From: SbD1 sp049300095
GTDB taxonomy: Bacteria > Desulfobacterota > Syntrophobacteria > Syntrophobacterales > Syntrophobacteraceae
NCBI GenBank assembly: GCA_049300095.1
Contig: JBAQYM010000205.1
Span: 21,418 to 85,417, forward strand
Length of the DNA stretch: 64,000 nucleotides
Direction of reading: 5' to 3'
This document shows, one piece after another, positions 17,353-26,160 of this stretch. Position numbers and translations under genes: made by a program. Under the pieces are notes generated by a model that was not told the origin of the DNA, ran no database searches, and saw nothing but the letters and a program-made list of their open reading frames with translations. Positions within the stretch are counted from its first letter, which is position 1. Each line of letters opens with the position of its first letter.

Positions 17353-18063
17353 TTGGCGCTTTCCAGAAGATTCCATCCCTTGTTCCTTTCCCTCCTGCTG
17401 GCGCTGACCCTGGCGTGGTGCCCGCCCGCCGCCTCGGACAACGGTCTTCCGAAGGGTTTTGTCTATGTCGTCGAAGCCGTCCCGGGAATATGCGTCGAAC
17501 TCCGGTACTACACGGACCATAACTTCATCGGCGAACGCATCGACGGGTATCTGGCCCCGAGGTGCATTCTCGCGGAAGAGGCGGCCGTTGCCCTCGGAAG
17601 GGTCCAGGAGGAATTGAGTCGTTTCGGTCTGGGCCTGAAGATCTACGATGCCTATCGGCCCCAGCGGGCGGTGAACCATTTCGTCAGGTGGGCGGAAGAT
17701 CTCAAGGACGTTCGAATGAAAAAGGAATTCTATCCCTACGTGGACAAGGAAAATCTTTTCAGTGACGGATACATAGCGAAAAAATCGGGCCACAGCCGCG
17801 GGGGCACGGTGGACCTCACCATAGTGTCTCTCGATGCGCGCCCGCCCGGCGCCGAACTGGATATGGGGTCGGCCTTCGATTATTTCGGACCGCAATCCTG
17901 GCCCGAGAGTCCCGAAATCGGACCCGGCCCGCGGGCGCACCGCATGCTCCTGCAAGAGGTCATGAAAAAGCACGGGTTCAAGCCATACTCCAAGGAATGG
18001 TGGCATTTCACCCTGGAGCTGGAGCCATACCCCGAAACGTATTTTGACTTTCCGGTCCGCTGA
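17353..18063 (+). CDS. D-alanyl-D-alanine dipeptidase (VanX/DdpX family), exported
   Basis: 236 aa from a TTG at 17353, preceded by AAGGGGA at 5-7 nt; the open frame continues upstream through the tandem repeats but that part is not protein-like. Signal peptide ALSRRFHPLFLSLLLALTL. Zinc and catalytic motifs are present: YDAYRPQRAVNHFVRW, SGHSRGGTVDLTIVSL (Zn His and Asp) and EWWHFTLELEPYP (catalytic Glu and Zn His). It cleaves D-Ala-D-Ala, most likely for periplasmic peptidoglycan recycling rather than vancomycin resistance, because no vanHA genes adjoin it. Confidence 0.92.
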   Translation: MALSRRFHPLFLSLLLALTLAWCPPAASDNGLPKGFVYVVEAVPGICVELRYYTDHNFIGERIDGYLAPRCILAEEAAVALGRVQEELSRFGLGLKIYDAYRPQRAVNHFVRWAEDLKDVRMKKEFYPYVDKENLFSDGYIAKKSGHSRGGTVDLTIVSLDARPPGAELDMGSAFDYFGPQSWPESPEIGPGPRAHRMLLQEVMKKHGFKPYSKEWWHFTLELEPYPETYFDFPVR

Positions 18064-18089
18064 TGCCCGCTAGCCATCAGACGCTAAAC

Positions 18090-18165
18090 AATGTCATTTC
18101 GAGCGGAGCGAGAAATCTGGTTTGCGTAAAAACAGAGATTCCTCGCCGGCGCACGGAATGACATT
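18090..18165. repeat. Palindromic intergenic element
   Basis: AATGTCATTTCGAGCG...GAGAAATCT at the left is mirrored by AGAGATTCCTCG...GGAATGACATT at the right with a few mismatches. It shares the GTCATT...GAGAAATCT arm pattern with the insertion at 12.4 kb. It follows the dipeptidase stop by 26 bp and may act as a terminator. Confidence 0.6.
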
Positions 18166-18170
18166 GCTAC

Positions 18171-18237
18171 GATGGCGAACCGGTATGATGGCAAACTGCT
18201 GTGATGGCAAACTGCTGTGATGGCGAACCGGCACGAT
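18171..18237. repeat. Short tandem repeats
   Basis: TGATGGCAAACTGCTG occurs twice in tandem, flanked on both sides by GATGGCGAACCGG. This is low-complexity intergenic sequence with no apparent gene. Confidence 0.7.
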
Positions 18238-18266
18238 GTCCGCCGGCGCCGCCGGGGCGCGGGAAG

Positions 18267-18857
18267 CTAATCGATCCGCTTCCAGTGCGGACAGCCGGTC
18301 CCCTGGTCCCGGCATGCCGCGTCGGGCTCGGGGACCAGCCAGAGATACCAGTTCGTCTTCTGGCGCTTGAAAGCCTCGACCAGCTTTTTGGAAGCGGCGG
18401 AGTCGCCCCGCAGGCTGATATGCCACGGCGTATGGACGCGGCGGGGACCCTTTATCCGCTCAAAACCTTCGGCAGCCAGCCGGTCCGCCAGGTCGTCCAG
18501 GGTCCGGCTGTCAAATGTCTGTGTCCAGGCGCCCTTCCAGTTCGCAAGGGCGGGAAGATTTCCGTGCAGATGCCACGGCTGCCCGTGAAACAGGGACTTG
18601 AACGCGCGCCGCAAAGACTCCGCCTTGCCTTGGCCGCCGTTTTTCTCATCGTATCCCGTAATTGTCACATGATAGCCGCCCCAGGACACCCCCTTCTTCG
18701 GCCCCGGCGAGAGTATCACGGCCCACTTCTGGTGCCCGGAAGACCCCGCCCCTTTCCACTCGGCCCGAACGGCCCCCGGAAAACCAAGCCCGGCCGACAG
18801 CAAAAAAGCCAAAACCAGCACCGCCACGGACAAAGGAAGCAACCCGCGTCTACTCAT
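18267..18857 (-). CDS. Exported 2H-phosphoesterase-like protein
   Basis: 196 aa from the ATG at 18857 (GGAG 7 nt upstream). Signal peptide LLPLSVAVLVLAFLLSAGLG. Two H-x-T/S motifs are spaced as in 2H phosphoesterases: GYHVTITGYD near residue 65 and PWHISLRGD near residue 145. The family hydrolyses or ligates cyclic phosphates or RNA ends, but an exported member is unusual and its substrate is unknown. It stands alone on the minus strand. Confidence 0.55.
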   Translation of the reverse strand: MSRRGLLPLSVAVLVLAFLLSAGLGFPGAVRAEWKGAGSSGHQKWAVILSPGPKKGVSWGGYHVTITGYDEKNGGQGKAESLRRAFKSLFHGQPWHLHGNLPALANWKGAWTQTFDSRTLDDLADRLAAEGFERIKGPRRVHTPWHISLRGDSAASKKLVEAFKRQKTNWYLWLVPEPDAACRDQGTGCPHWKRID

Positions 18858-18919
18858 GATTGATCTCCGGTTGGGCAAAACCAGGTTCATTCCCCGGGAA
18901 AGGTCATTCCTTATTTGAT

Positions 18920-19327
18920 CTATGAGACAAAGAACCCGTTAAGTCGGTCACTGAGAACCGTCAAATCTTTAAGCTCGCATTCCCATATCACCAGGACATC
19001 CCAGCCCATGGACTTTAGCGCGTCTTGCGATCTTGCGTCACGCTCTTTGTTTTGGCTGATCTTCTTTAGCCAATATTCGGCGTTGTCTTTTGGCTGGCGA
19101 TCACCGCGCTTGCAGTCGTGCCCATGCCAGAAGCAGCCATGCACGAAGATGATTTTTCGCATTCGTGGGAAAGTAAGGTCGGGTTTGCCCGGCAGATCGT
19201 CGCGGTGCAGCCGGTAGCGTTTGCCCATGGCGTGAACCATGCGGCGCACGATCATTTCAGGCGTTGTATCGCGGCTTTTAACCGCCCTCATGGTGTTGCT
19301 GCGCGCTTCCGAGGGCCGTTCACCCAT
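18920..19327 (-). CDS. vsr: Very short patch repair endonuclease (Vsr)
   Basis: 135 aa, normal Vsr length. Hallmarks: MRAVKSRDTTPEMIVRR, the catalytic region GKPDLTFPRMRKIIFVHGCF with the metal-binding Asp, and WHGHDCKRG with the active-site His and zinc-type Cys. Vsr nicks T:G mismatches produced by deamination of 5-methylcytosine. It follows the probable endonuclease gene by 12 nt and serves the adjacent C5-methyltransferase. Confidence 0.95.
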   Translation of the reverse strand: MGERPSEARSNTMRAVKSRDTTPEMIVRRMVHAMGKRYRLHRDDLPGKPDLTFPRMRKIIFVHGCFWHGHDCKRGDRQPKDNAEYWLKKISQNKERDARSQDALKSMGWDVLVIWECELKDLTVLSDRLNGFFVS

Positions 19328-19339
19328 AGCCCCAATTCC

Positions 19340-20275
19340 TTAGCGCTTCAACTCGATTTTTAAGCTCGGATCGGTTTCGGCTTGCTCAACGGTATGGTTA
19401 TAGCGTTCAATCAGATCTTTCACCGCTGTGCGTCGCCCGCCAGCGGCGAACATGCCGAGCTCGTAGAGGTTGGCCGCAACGAATTGCTCAATCTCAAAAA
19501 TGTCGATTCTGTCCCCAAGGCCAAGGTTTTCCGATAGCCCCGCAGCAACCACGAGCCCTTTTTGCAAAGTGACAATCAAGGGTCGCAAGCCGTCGTCAAG
19601 GTTATCGCTGCACTTTTGAATGAGCGCTTCGCTGGGAGATGTCGTCACATGAATCGCCACGTCGCCGACGAGAAAGTCCCCCGCCCGGCTCGTAGGTGCG
19701 TCCGCCGTTGAAAAACAATTATGCTCGATTTTCCCCGCGCCCAAGACGCACTCCAGCTTTGCGCCGACAAGGTGTTGCATGACGGCGCCAGCATAATAAA
19801 CACCGGGCGTTGTTTTTTGGCGGTCTGTCGCTTGTTGCAGAACGTCGCCGACGACTGTTCTCAGACTGCGCGAGGCGTCTAATCGAATCTTGAACGGCTT
19901 CGCGGCAAAAAAGTCGTGCACTCGGTCGATCCAGAACTGTTCAATTGCATCGAGATCAACCGGTCCTTGTTCGTGCAACTCGTTAAGCAGGGGCACATAG
20001 CCCCGCATGTTGTCGACGCTGCCCCTACTTGTGCGCCCACCCTCCTGAGCCAAAACCCGCGTTATGCCGTGACGCTTTAAGATCGCCTGGACGGCGCTCT
20101 TGCCTTGCCCGAGAACCTGGGCGCCTCTTTTTGCGAGGAGTTTAGTCGGATCGAGCGGCAGGCCCATCTTGCGCGCGTGCTGCGTGACCACTAGAGCCAC
20201 ACATAGCGGGCCTTTTCCCTTAAAGCCTTTTTCTGCAACAAAGGCGGCGAGTTTTTCGTTGAGCGTTTGCGCCAT
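19340..20275 (-). CDS. Probable type II restriction endonuclease (DUF4928-like)
   Basis: 311 aa, 2 nt after the methyltransferase and 12 nt before Vsr, which is the position of the cognate restriction enzyme. The sequence resembles my memory of the DUF4928 family seen next to C5-methyltransferases. The C-terminal half has GAGKIEHNCFSTADAPTSRA and GDFLVGDVAIHVTTSPSEA; D in GDFLVGDVAIHV could be part of a PD-(D/E)xK-like core, but no clean motif is visible. Endonuclease role is inferred mainly from context. Confidence 0.7.
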   Translation of the reverse strand: MAQTLNEKLAAFVAEKGFKGKGPLCVALVVTQHARKMGLPLDPTKLLAKRGAQVLGQGKSAVQAILKRHGITRVLAQEGGRTSRGSVDNMRGYVPLLNELHEQGPVDLDAIEQFWIDRVHDFFAAKPFKIRLDASRSLRTVVGDVLQQATDRQKTTPGVYYAGAVMQHLVGAKLECVLGAGKIEHNCFSTADAPTSRAGDFLVGDVAIHVTTSPSEALIQKCSDNLDDGLRPLIVTLQKGLVVAAGLSENLGLGDRIDIFEIEQFVAANLYELGMFAAGGRRTAVKDLIERYNHTVEQAETDPSLKIELKR

Positions 20276-20277
20276 GG

Positions 20278-21426
20278 TCAGGCCACTTTCATCGCGGCTT
20301 GAGTAAAGGCGTCAAGCACGGGTTCCAGGATGTGGGCGGCAAGGAATCGCACCACGGGCACAGCCACGCCGTCGCCTGCAATGTGATAGGCTTCGTTATA
20401 TTTCTCCGGGAGCTTGTATTGTTCCGGTAGGCCCATGAGGCGCGCCGCCTCTCGCGGCGAAAGCAGTCGCGACTGGATGTTGTTTCCATTGACGACTAAA
20501 ATTGATTGACGGCTGGAGCCCCCGACCGGCGTTCGCAAACAGCCCGCCACGTCGTCAAAACGCACTTCGGCCCGCTGCGTTTTGCGCCCCTCCTCATCAA
20601 GTCGCATTCTTTTGTAGATTCCACCTACCGTCCGCCGCCCCGCCTTTTTTGCATTCTCAACCTTCCGCAAATTAACCTCGCTCATCAATTCAAGCAGGCG
20701 CCGCGTCTCTTCTGATGTATGCCATTTAACTCCCTTCGGGATATCCTCAATCAAATCGGCGAAAGTTTTCTGTCGTTTTGGCGGCCTTGGCAAAGTCCAC
20801 CAAATCCACTTGGCGGCCGCTTCGTCCGACAATTTGCCGTAGGCTTTGACAAGCCTCTCGGGGTGCCATTTCGGATCAGGACCGGGCAATGTTAGGTTCT
20901 CGGGTAATTGCGCGTCGTTGTGAACGCCGATAATGAACAAACGAGGCCTGGAGTGTGGCAGGAAATCAACTGCGTCGATTACGACGGCGCCGAATCTATA
21001 ACCCGCGTTAGCAAGCGCGGCGCCTATCGCGGCAAAGTCTTGGCCGCCGTGGGAGGTGAGCGCGCCGCAAACGTTTTCAAGCACCGTGAGACGTGGCGCC
21101 CGCCCCTCCTCTTTTAACTGCACCATCAATTTCCAAAACGGCCAGAACGTGCCGGAGCGGTCGCCTTTAAGGCCCGCCCCGCTTCCAGCCAAAGACAAGT
21201 CTTGGCAGGGGAACGACGCCCAAGCTAGATCAACAGCGCCCGGAAGATCGGCGGTTGTTAGTTTTGCCACATCGCCGACATGCAGCCCCCTTCCGCCCCA
21301 GTTGGAGGAATAGGCCGCCGTTTTTTTTGGGTCGAAGTCATTGGCGAATACGCAATGCCACCCATTGCCTAGACCGGCCCGCGCCATTCCGCCGCCTGCG
21401 AAAAACTCATAGAACAACGCCATCAT
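20278..21426 (-). CDS. DNA (cytosine-5-)-methyltransferase
   Basis: 382 aa. Motif I YEFFAGGGMARAGL, motif IV with catalytic Cys in WASFPCQDLSLAG, motif VI LENVCGAL, motif VIII-like DVAGCLRTPVGGSSRQ, and motif IX/X LSPREAARLMGLPEQYKLP...GDGVAVPVVRFLA. It protects host DNA at the site cut by the neighbouring enzyme. First gene of the methyltransferase-endonuclease-vsr operon. Recognition sequence cannot be deduced. Confidence 0.95.
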   Translation of the reverse strand: MMALFYEFFAGGGMARAGLGNGWHCVFANDFDPKKTAAYSSNWGGRGLHVGDVAKLTTADLPGAVDLAWASFPCQDLSLAGSGAGLKGDRSGTFWPFWKLMVQLKEEGRAPRLTVLENVCGALTSHGGQDFAAIGAALANAGYRFGAVVIDAVDFLPHSRPRLFIIGVHNDAQLPENLTLPGPDPKWHPERLVKAYGKLSDEAAAKWIWWTLPRPPKRQKTFADLIEDIPKGVKWHTSEETRRLLELMSEVNLRKVENAKKAGRRTVGGIYKRMRLDEEGRKTQRAEVRFDDVAGCLRTPVGGSSRQSILVVNGNNIQSRLLSPREAARLMGLPEQYKLPEKYNEAYHIAGDGVAVPVVRFLAAHILEPVLDAFTQAAMKVA

Positions 21427-21822
21427 TAGCCCCCGTCCAGAGCGGCTTTCGGCAGCCCGCCGCCGCTTGATGCTTCCCGCGTCAGCTTCTCGTCAATTGC
21501 CTCCGCAACCCTCGCGCGCATTGCGCGAAATGCTCCATGGCCGCGAGGCGCAGGCTTGATCGCTCCGCGCGAAAACCTCCGGCGGCAGCTTGAGGTTAAT
21601 GCGATGAAGCGGTTACGTGCTTTTGGTTTTATTGCTTCTTATAAACCATTATGGCGCCATTATGGCCCAAATGGCAATTTAGTTTTCGAGGTAAGCCCTT
21701 GATTGGGCTTCCGACGGAATGACGTTGGGAGTAGTTGTGCAAAGGTCTCATCCTATGAGCGGTGGGCTGGGTAGACCCCACCCGCAACGGGACCGGCGCG
21801 CCGCATTCATGGCCGCCGATCT
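21427..21822. other. Stretch with a possible broken small gene
   Basis: On the minus strand just ahead of the methyltransferase there is a coding-like tail (RARVAEAIDEKLTREASS to a stop at the methyltransferase ATG) and, one frame away, INLKLPPEVFARSD, which resembles a short ribbon-helix-helix-like start. Together they suggest a frameshifted small regulator. 21.65-21.82 kb holds nothing I can name. Confidence 0.3.
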
Positions 21823-22839
21823 TCAGTAATAGCCCTCCTGCGAGGCTTTTCCTCGGAACAGGTAGTAACAAAAGCCGGTATAGATGAGGACCACCGGCAG
21901 GATGACGACCGTTCCGACGAGCAGGAACGACTGTGATGCGCCCGCCGCGGCCGCTTCCCGGAAAGTTACGGCAAAGGGGACCAGGTACGGCCAGAGGCTT
22001 ATGCCCAGGCCGAGGTAGCCCGTGAAAAAGACCCCGATGCTCATGAAAAAGGGACGATACTCTCCGCCCTTGCGCAGGTCGGACCATATCATGATAAAAA
22101 GAACGGCGGTCACCATGGGTATGGGCAGCAGGTAGAAGAAATTGGGAAGGCTGAACCAGAGTTCCTTTACACCCGCGTTCATCAGCGGGACGCTGATGCT
22201 CACGATTGCCAGAAACAACCCCACGTAGCCCAGGACATACGAGGCGCACTTTCGCGCCCATTCCTGGGTGACGCCGTCGGTTTTCATCACGAGCCAGGTG
22301 GCCCCGAGGAGCGCGTAGCCGAAGATCAGGGCGACGCCCGTCATGAAACTGTAGGCGCTGATGTAGTCAAAGGGGTGGCCGGCAAAGCCGCGCCCCTCGA
22401 CCCTTATTCCCGTGACTATGGCCCCGAGGATCATGCCCTGCATGAAGGTCGCCGCAAGGGATCCGACGTGGAACGCGAAGTCCCAGATCGGGCGCGACCT
22501 GGTCGCCTTGAACCGGAATTCGAACGCGACGCCCCGGAATATGAGCCCCAGCAGCATGAGGATCACCGGCATGTAGAGGGCGGGCATCAAGATCGCGTAC
22601 GCAAGCGGAAAGGCGGCGAAAAGTCCCCCGCCGCTCAGCACCAGCCAGGTCTCGTTGCCGTCCCAGAAGGGCGCGATGGAATTCATCATGCGGTCCCGGC
22701 TCGCATCCGAGGGCGCGAACGGAAAAAGAATCCCCACCCCGAGGTCGAAGCCGTCCAGGAGGACGTAGAGAAAAAGCGCCGTGCCGATCAGGCCGAACCA
22801 GATGAGCGGCAGATCCAGGAAGCTCTCGAAGCTAAACAT
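21823..22839 (-). CDS. cydB: Cytochrome bd-type quinol oxidase subunit II
   Basis: 338 aa from the ATG at 22839, with GAGGGGG 7 nt upstream; it overlaps the cydA 3' end by 8 nt. Multi-spanning membrane protein with the CydB signature WFGLIGTALFLYVLLDGFDLGVGIL, then PFWDGNETWLVLSGGGLFAAFP and LGATWLVMKTDG. CydB pairs with CydA to oxidise quinol and reduce O2 at high affinity, giving oxygen detoxification or microaerobic respiration in an otherwise anaerobic type of genome. Confidence 0.95.
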   Translation of the reverse strand: MFSFESFLDLPLIWFGLIGTALFLYVLLDGFDLGVGILFPFAPSDASRDRMMNSIAPFWDGNETWLVLSGGGLFAAFPLAYAILMPALYMPVILMLLGLIFRGVAFEFRFKATRSRPIWDFAFHVGSLAATFMQGMILGAIVTGIRVEGRGFAGHPFDYISAYSFMTGVALIFGYALLGATWLVMKTDGVTQEWARKCASYVLGYVGLFLAIVSISVPLMNAGVKELWFSLPNFFYLLPIPMVTAVLFIMIWSDLRKGGEYRPFFMSIGVFFTGYLGLGISLWPYLVPFAVTFREAAAAGASQSFLLVGTVVILPVVLIYTGFCYYLFRGKASQEGYY

Positions 22840-24235
22840 GCTTTTCCCCCTCTTCCGAGACAAGCTTCGTAATCAACGGAGGCTCCTTGATGCCGTGCGC
22901 GCCGTAAATGCCCGGTTCGACATCGGGGCCCTTCCGGACCAGCTTGACGATGTAGTAGCTCCCCGCGCCGAAAACGACCGCATAGGTGAGGATGAAGGCC
23001 GCAAGCGACATGGCGACGGGCGTGGCCAGCACCGGAGACACCGCCTCGCCCGTGCGAATCACGCCGTGGACGATGTAGGGCTGCCTGCCGATTTCGGTTA
23101 CGAACCATCCCGCCAGCACCGCGGCAAATCCCGCCGGGGTGAGCGCCATGCACCAGTACTGAAACCATCTCGTATCAAAGAGGCGCTTCCTGAAATAAAG
23201 GACGAGCGCCAATACGCCGGTCAAGCTCATCAGGGCGCCCAATCCCACCATGACGCGAAAGGACCAGAACACCCACAGCACCGGCGGGCGGTCCTCCCTG
23301 GGCCAGGCCTTCAATCCCCGGACCTCGCCGTTGAGGTCGTGGGTGAGAATCAGGCTCGAAAGTCCGGGGACCTCGACCGCATATGCGGTAATCTCCTTTT
23401 GCTGGTCCGGCCATCCGAAAAGAACGAGCGGAGCGCCGCGCTGGGTCTCCCACAGGCCCTCGATCGCCGCCACCTTCGCGGGCTGATGCTCGAAGGTGTT
23501 GAGGCCGTGGAGATCGCCTACCAGCAGTTGCGCGGGTGCGACGAAGACCGCCATGATCATCGCCATTCCGAGCATCACGCGGGCCTGCGGCATATGGAGG
23601 CCCCGCCGCAGGTAATTCGCGCCGATTCCCGCGACGGCGAAAGCCGTGGTCAGGTAGGCCGCCGTTACCATGTGGACGAAGCGGTAGGGAAAAGACGGGT
23701 TGAAGATGACCTGGAGCCAGTCCGTGGGATAGAGCAGACCGTTTTCGGCCACGCGAAACCCGCGCGGCGTTTGCATCCAACTGCTCGCCGAAAGGATCCA
23801 GAAAGCCGAAACCAGCGTCCCCACGGCCACGATCAGGGTCGCGGCAAAATGCATCCTCGGGCTCACGCGGTTCCAGCCGAAGAGCATGACGCCAAGAAAC
23901 GAGGCCTCGAGAAAAAAAGCCGTCAGCACTTCGTAGCCCAGCAGCGGACCGATCACGTTCGCGGTCCTGTCCGCGAATACCGACCAGTTGGTGCCGAACT
24001 CGAAGGACATCACCACGCCCGATACCACGCCCATGCCGAACGTTACCGCAAAGATCTTGACCCACATGCGGTAGACTTCCGAATAAACGGGGTTGCCCGT
24101 TTTCAGCCAGCGCCATTCGAGCACCGCGAGCCAGCTCGCCAGGCCAATCGTGAAGGCCGGGAATATGATGTGAAACGAAATGGTGAATGCGAACTGGATG
24201 CGCGCCAGCAGGACCGGATCGAGGTTTTCAAGCAT
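22832..24235 (-). CDS. cydA: Cytochrome bd-type quinol oxidase subunit I
   Basis: 467 aa from the ATG at 24235 (GGAGG 8 nt before it); an in-frame extension upstream runs into direct repeats and is rejected. The N-terminus MLENLDPVLLARIQFAFTIS precedes FHIIFPAFTIGLASWL, the heme-ligand His region. EIGRQPYIVHG is the quinol-oxidase signature. The Q-loop region is short and the N-terminal pattern resembles CioA-type (cyanide-insensitive) oxidases. First gene of cydAB. Confidence 0.96.
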   Translation of the reverse strand: MLENLDPVLLARIQFAFTISFHIIFPAFTIGLASWLAVLEWRWLKTGNPVYSEVYRMWVKIFAVTFGMGVVSGVVMSFEFGTNWSVFADRTANVIGPLLGYEVLTAFFLEASFLGVMLFGWNRVSPRMHFAATLIVAVGTLVSAFWILSASSWMQTPRGFRVAENGLLYPTDWLQVIFNPSFPYRFVHMVTAAYLTTAFAVAGIGANYLRRGLHMPQARVMLGMAMIMAVFVAPAQLLVGDLHGLNTFEHQPAKVAAIEGLWETQRGAPLVLFGWPDQQKEITAYAVEVPGLSSLILTHDLNGEVRGLKAWPREDRPPVLWVFWSFRVMVGLGALMSLTGVLALVLYFRKRLFDTRWFQYWCMALTPAGFAAVLAGWFVTEIGRQPYIVHGVIRTGEAVSPVLATPVAMSLAAFILTYAVVFGAGSYYIVKLVRKGPDVEPGIYGAHGIKEPPLITKLVSEEGEKHV

Positions 24236-24300
24236 GCCTGGGCCTCCGGGTTGAGGAACCGCCATAAATGTAGCCGGGATAATAAATTTACTCAGGTTAA

Positions 24301-24375
24301 TAAAGATACGCGGCGTCTGAAAATCAAGGCTGGCGGACATAAAGATGCGCAAGGTGTGAAAATCAGGGCTGACGG
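24301..24375. repeat. Two 36-bp direct repeats upstream of cydA
   Basis: TAAAGATACGCGGCGTCTGA...GCTGGCGG and TAAAGATGCGCAAGGTGTGA...GCTGACGG are imperfect copies with 39-bp period, 65 bp upstream of the cydA start. They could be regulator binding sites or a decayed duplication. Confidence 0.65.
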
Positions 24376-24504
24376 CCTTGAAATCCGCCCGTCCCACTTC
24401 CCATGTTCAACATATCTCAGCGGCAGCTTTTCATGGTAAGGTTATTTCCGCCCGCCCGAGGGATGGGGCGGCGACGGTGAGCGATGAATCGGAAAGCGGC
24501 GGCC

Positions 24505-24536
24505 ATTGTCTTAAATACTCATTGTCTTAAATACTC
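24505..24536. repeat. Perfect 16-bp tandem duplication before glnA
   Basis: ATTGTCTTAAATACTC is repeated exactly twice, ending 21 bp before the glnA ATG and overlapping its leader. The position suggests either a 5'UTR element or a recent slippage event. Confidence 0.75.
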
Positions 24537-24557
24537 GATGATCAGGAGGGGGAGCTT

Positions 24558-25886
24558 ATGGGGTGCAAGACGCCGGAAGATGTGTTGAAATTTGTCACCG
24601 ACAACGATGTTTCTTTCATCCAGTTCTGGTTTACCGACGTATTGGGGCAGCTCAAGAGTTTTGCCGTCACCCCGGATGAGCTTGCCCTGGCCTTCAGCGA
24701 GGGAATGGGCTTCGACGGCTCTTCGATCGAGGGTTTTGCGCGCATCGAGGAAAGCGACATGGTGGCCATCCCGGACCCGACGACTTTCCGGCTGCTCCCG
24801 TGGCGGCCCCAGGAAAAGCCCGCCGGCAGGATGTTCTGCGACATCCTCAACCCGGACGGGACGCCCTACGACGGCGACCCCCGTTACGCGCTCAAGCGGA
24901 TGCTGCGCAAGGCCGCCGATAAGGGCTACACATTCTATACGGGGCCGGAACTCGAATACTTTTACTTTAAATCCGATGCCGCGCCCGAAATCATCGACCG
25001 GGGGAGCTACTTTGACGTCACGCCTCTGGATCGGGGAATCGATTTGAGGCGTCAGACGATATTTGCATTGCAGCAGATGGGAATCGAGGTCGAATACAGC
25101 CATCACGAGGTCGCCCCGAGCCAGCATGAAATCGATCTGCGCTACGATGAAGCCATTCGCATGGCCGACAAGACCCAGACCTACCGCATAGCGGTCAGGG
25201 AAATCGCCCGCCAGCACGGTGTTTACGCCACTTTTATGCCCAAACCGCTGTTCGGTGAAAACGGCAGCGGCATGCACACGCACCAGTCCCTCTTCAGGGG
25301 CGACAGGAATGTCTTCTTCGATCCGCGGGACCCGATCCACCTCTCCCAGGAAGCCAAATGGTACATTGCCGGCATCCTTCGCCACGCCCGCGAAATGACC
25401 GCGATAAACAACCAGTGGGTAAATTCATACAAGCGGCTCGTTCCCGGATACGAGGCCCCGGTTTATATCTCGTGGGCGCGGCGCAACCGCTCGACCATGG
25501 TCCGGGTCCCCATGTACAAGCCGGGCAAGGAAAAAGCGACCCGCATCGAGCTCCGGTCCCCCGACCCGGCCTGCAACCCTTACCTCGCCTTTGCGGTGAT
25601 GCTGGCGGCGGGCCTCGAGGGCATTGAAAATCGATACCCCCTGGCCGACCCGATCGAGGAGGATATCTTCCAGATGTCCGAGGCCGAGCGTCGCGACCGG
25701 GGCATCCGGTCCCTGCCGGGCAGCCTCTATGAAGCGGTAGTGGAATGCGAACAGAGTGAACTCGTTCGTGAAACGCTTGGCGAGCATATCTTCGAGAAGT
25801 TTATCGAGAACAAAAGAATCGAGTGGGACAAATACCGCATCCAGGTGCACCAGTATGAAATCGAGCGCTATCTTCCGATGTTCTGA
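24558..25886 (+). CDS. glnA: Glutamine synthetase, GSI-alpha type
   Basis: 442 aa, the short GSI-alpha length. AGGAGGGGGAG precedes the ATG. Motifs: FDGSSIEGFARIEESDM, TGPELEYFYF, HHEVAPSQHEIDL, GENGSGMHTHQSLF, NSYKRLVPGYEAPVY, and ELRSPDPACNPYLAF. It condenses glutamate, ammonia and ATP to glutamine. The C-terminal loop reads LPGSLYEAV, without the NLYDLP adenylylation context of GSI-beta enzymes, so control is more likely by feedback or binding partners. Single gene with a hairpin after it. Confidence 0.94.
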   Translation: MGCKTPEDVLKFVTDNDVSFIQFWFTDVLGQLKSFAVTPDELALAFSEGMGFDGSSIEGFARIEESDMVAIPDPTTFRLLPWRPQEKPAGRMFCDILNPDGTPYDGDPRYALKRMLRKAADKGYTFYTGPELEYFYFKSDAAPEIIDRGSYFDVTPLDRGIDLRRQTIFALQQMGIEVEYSHHEVAPSQHEIDLRYDEAIRMADKTQTYRIAVREIARQHGVYATFMPKPLFGENGSGMHTHQSLFRGDRNVFFDPRDPIHLSQEAKWYIAGILRHAREMTAINNQWVNSYKRLVPGYEAPVYISWARRNRSTMVRVPMYKPGKEKATRIELRSPDPACNPYLAFAVMLAAGLEGIENRYPLADPIEEDIFQMSEAERRDRGIRSLPGSLYEAVVECEQSELVRETLGEHIFEKFIENKRIEWDKYRIQVHQYEIERYLPMF

Positions 25887-25904
25887 TTATCGCGTGCCCT
25901 GAGC

Positions 25905-25950
25905 CCTTAAGGGTGGGCACAGCCTTACGGGCTGTCGCCCACCTTTAAGG
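25905..25950 (+). terminator. Long hairpin after glnA
   Basis: CCTTAAGGGTGGGCACAGCC and GGCTGTCGCCCACCTTTAAGG pair with one bulge around a TTAC loop, 19 bp after the glnA stop. No T-run. The GGGTGGGCAC arm also recurs in the repeats at 31.86 kb. Confidence 0.5.
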
Positions 25951-26160
25951 TTCAAGACGGTATCAACAGGTCTCCGCGTAGACGGAAGTTGCCACGGCTT
26001 ATGCCGATACAAGCTTTTTCAAATAAGATTTTTTCATTATGATTTGAAAACGTTGAGGATTTTTCCTCCACAGTTCTCAAGGAGAATTGTGTAAAAATAA
26101 GAGATAAACTGAACCTCTTGTGCTCCGCACCCGGATAACAAGTATCCGGGCCACCCGCAC

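Noticed and set aside
22781..24439. 552-codon plus-strand ORF
   Set aside because: Antisense to cydA with Arg/His-rich composition; cydA is unambiguous.
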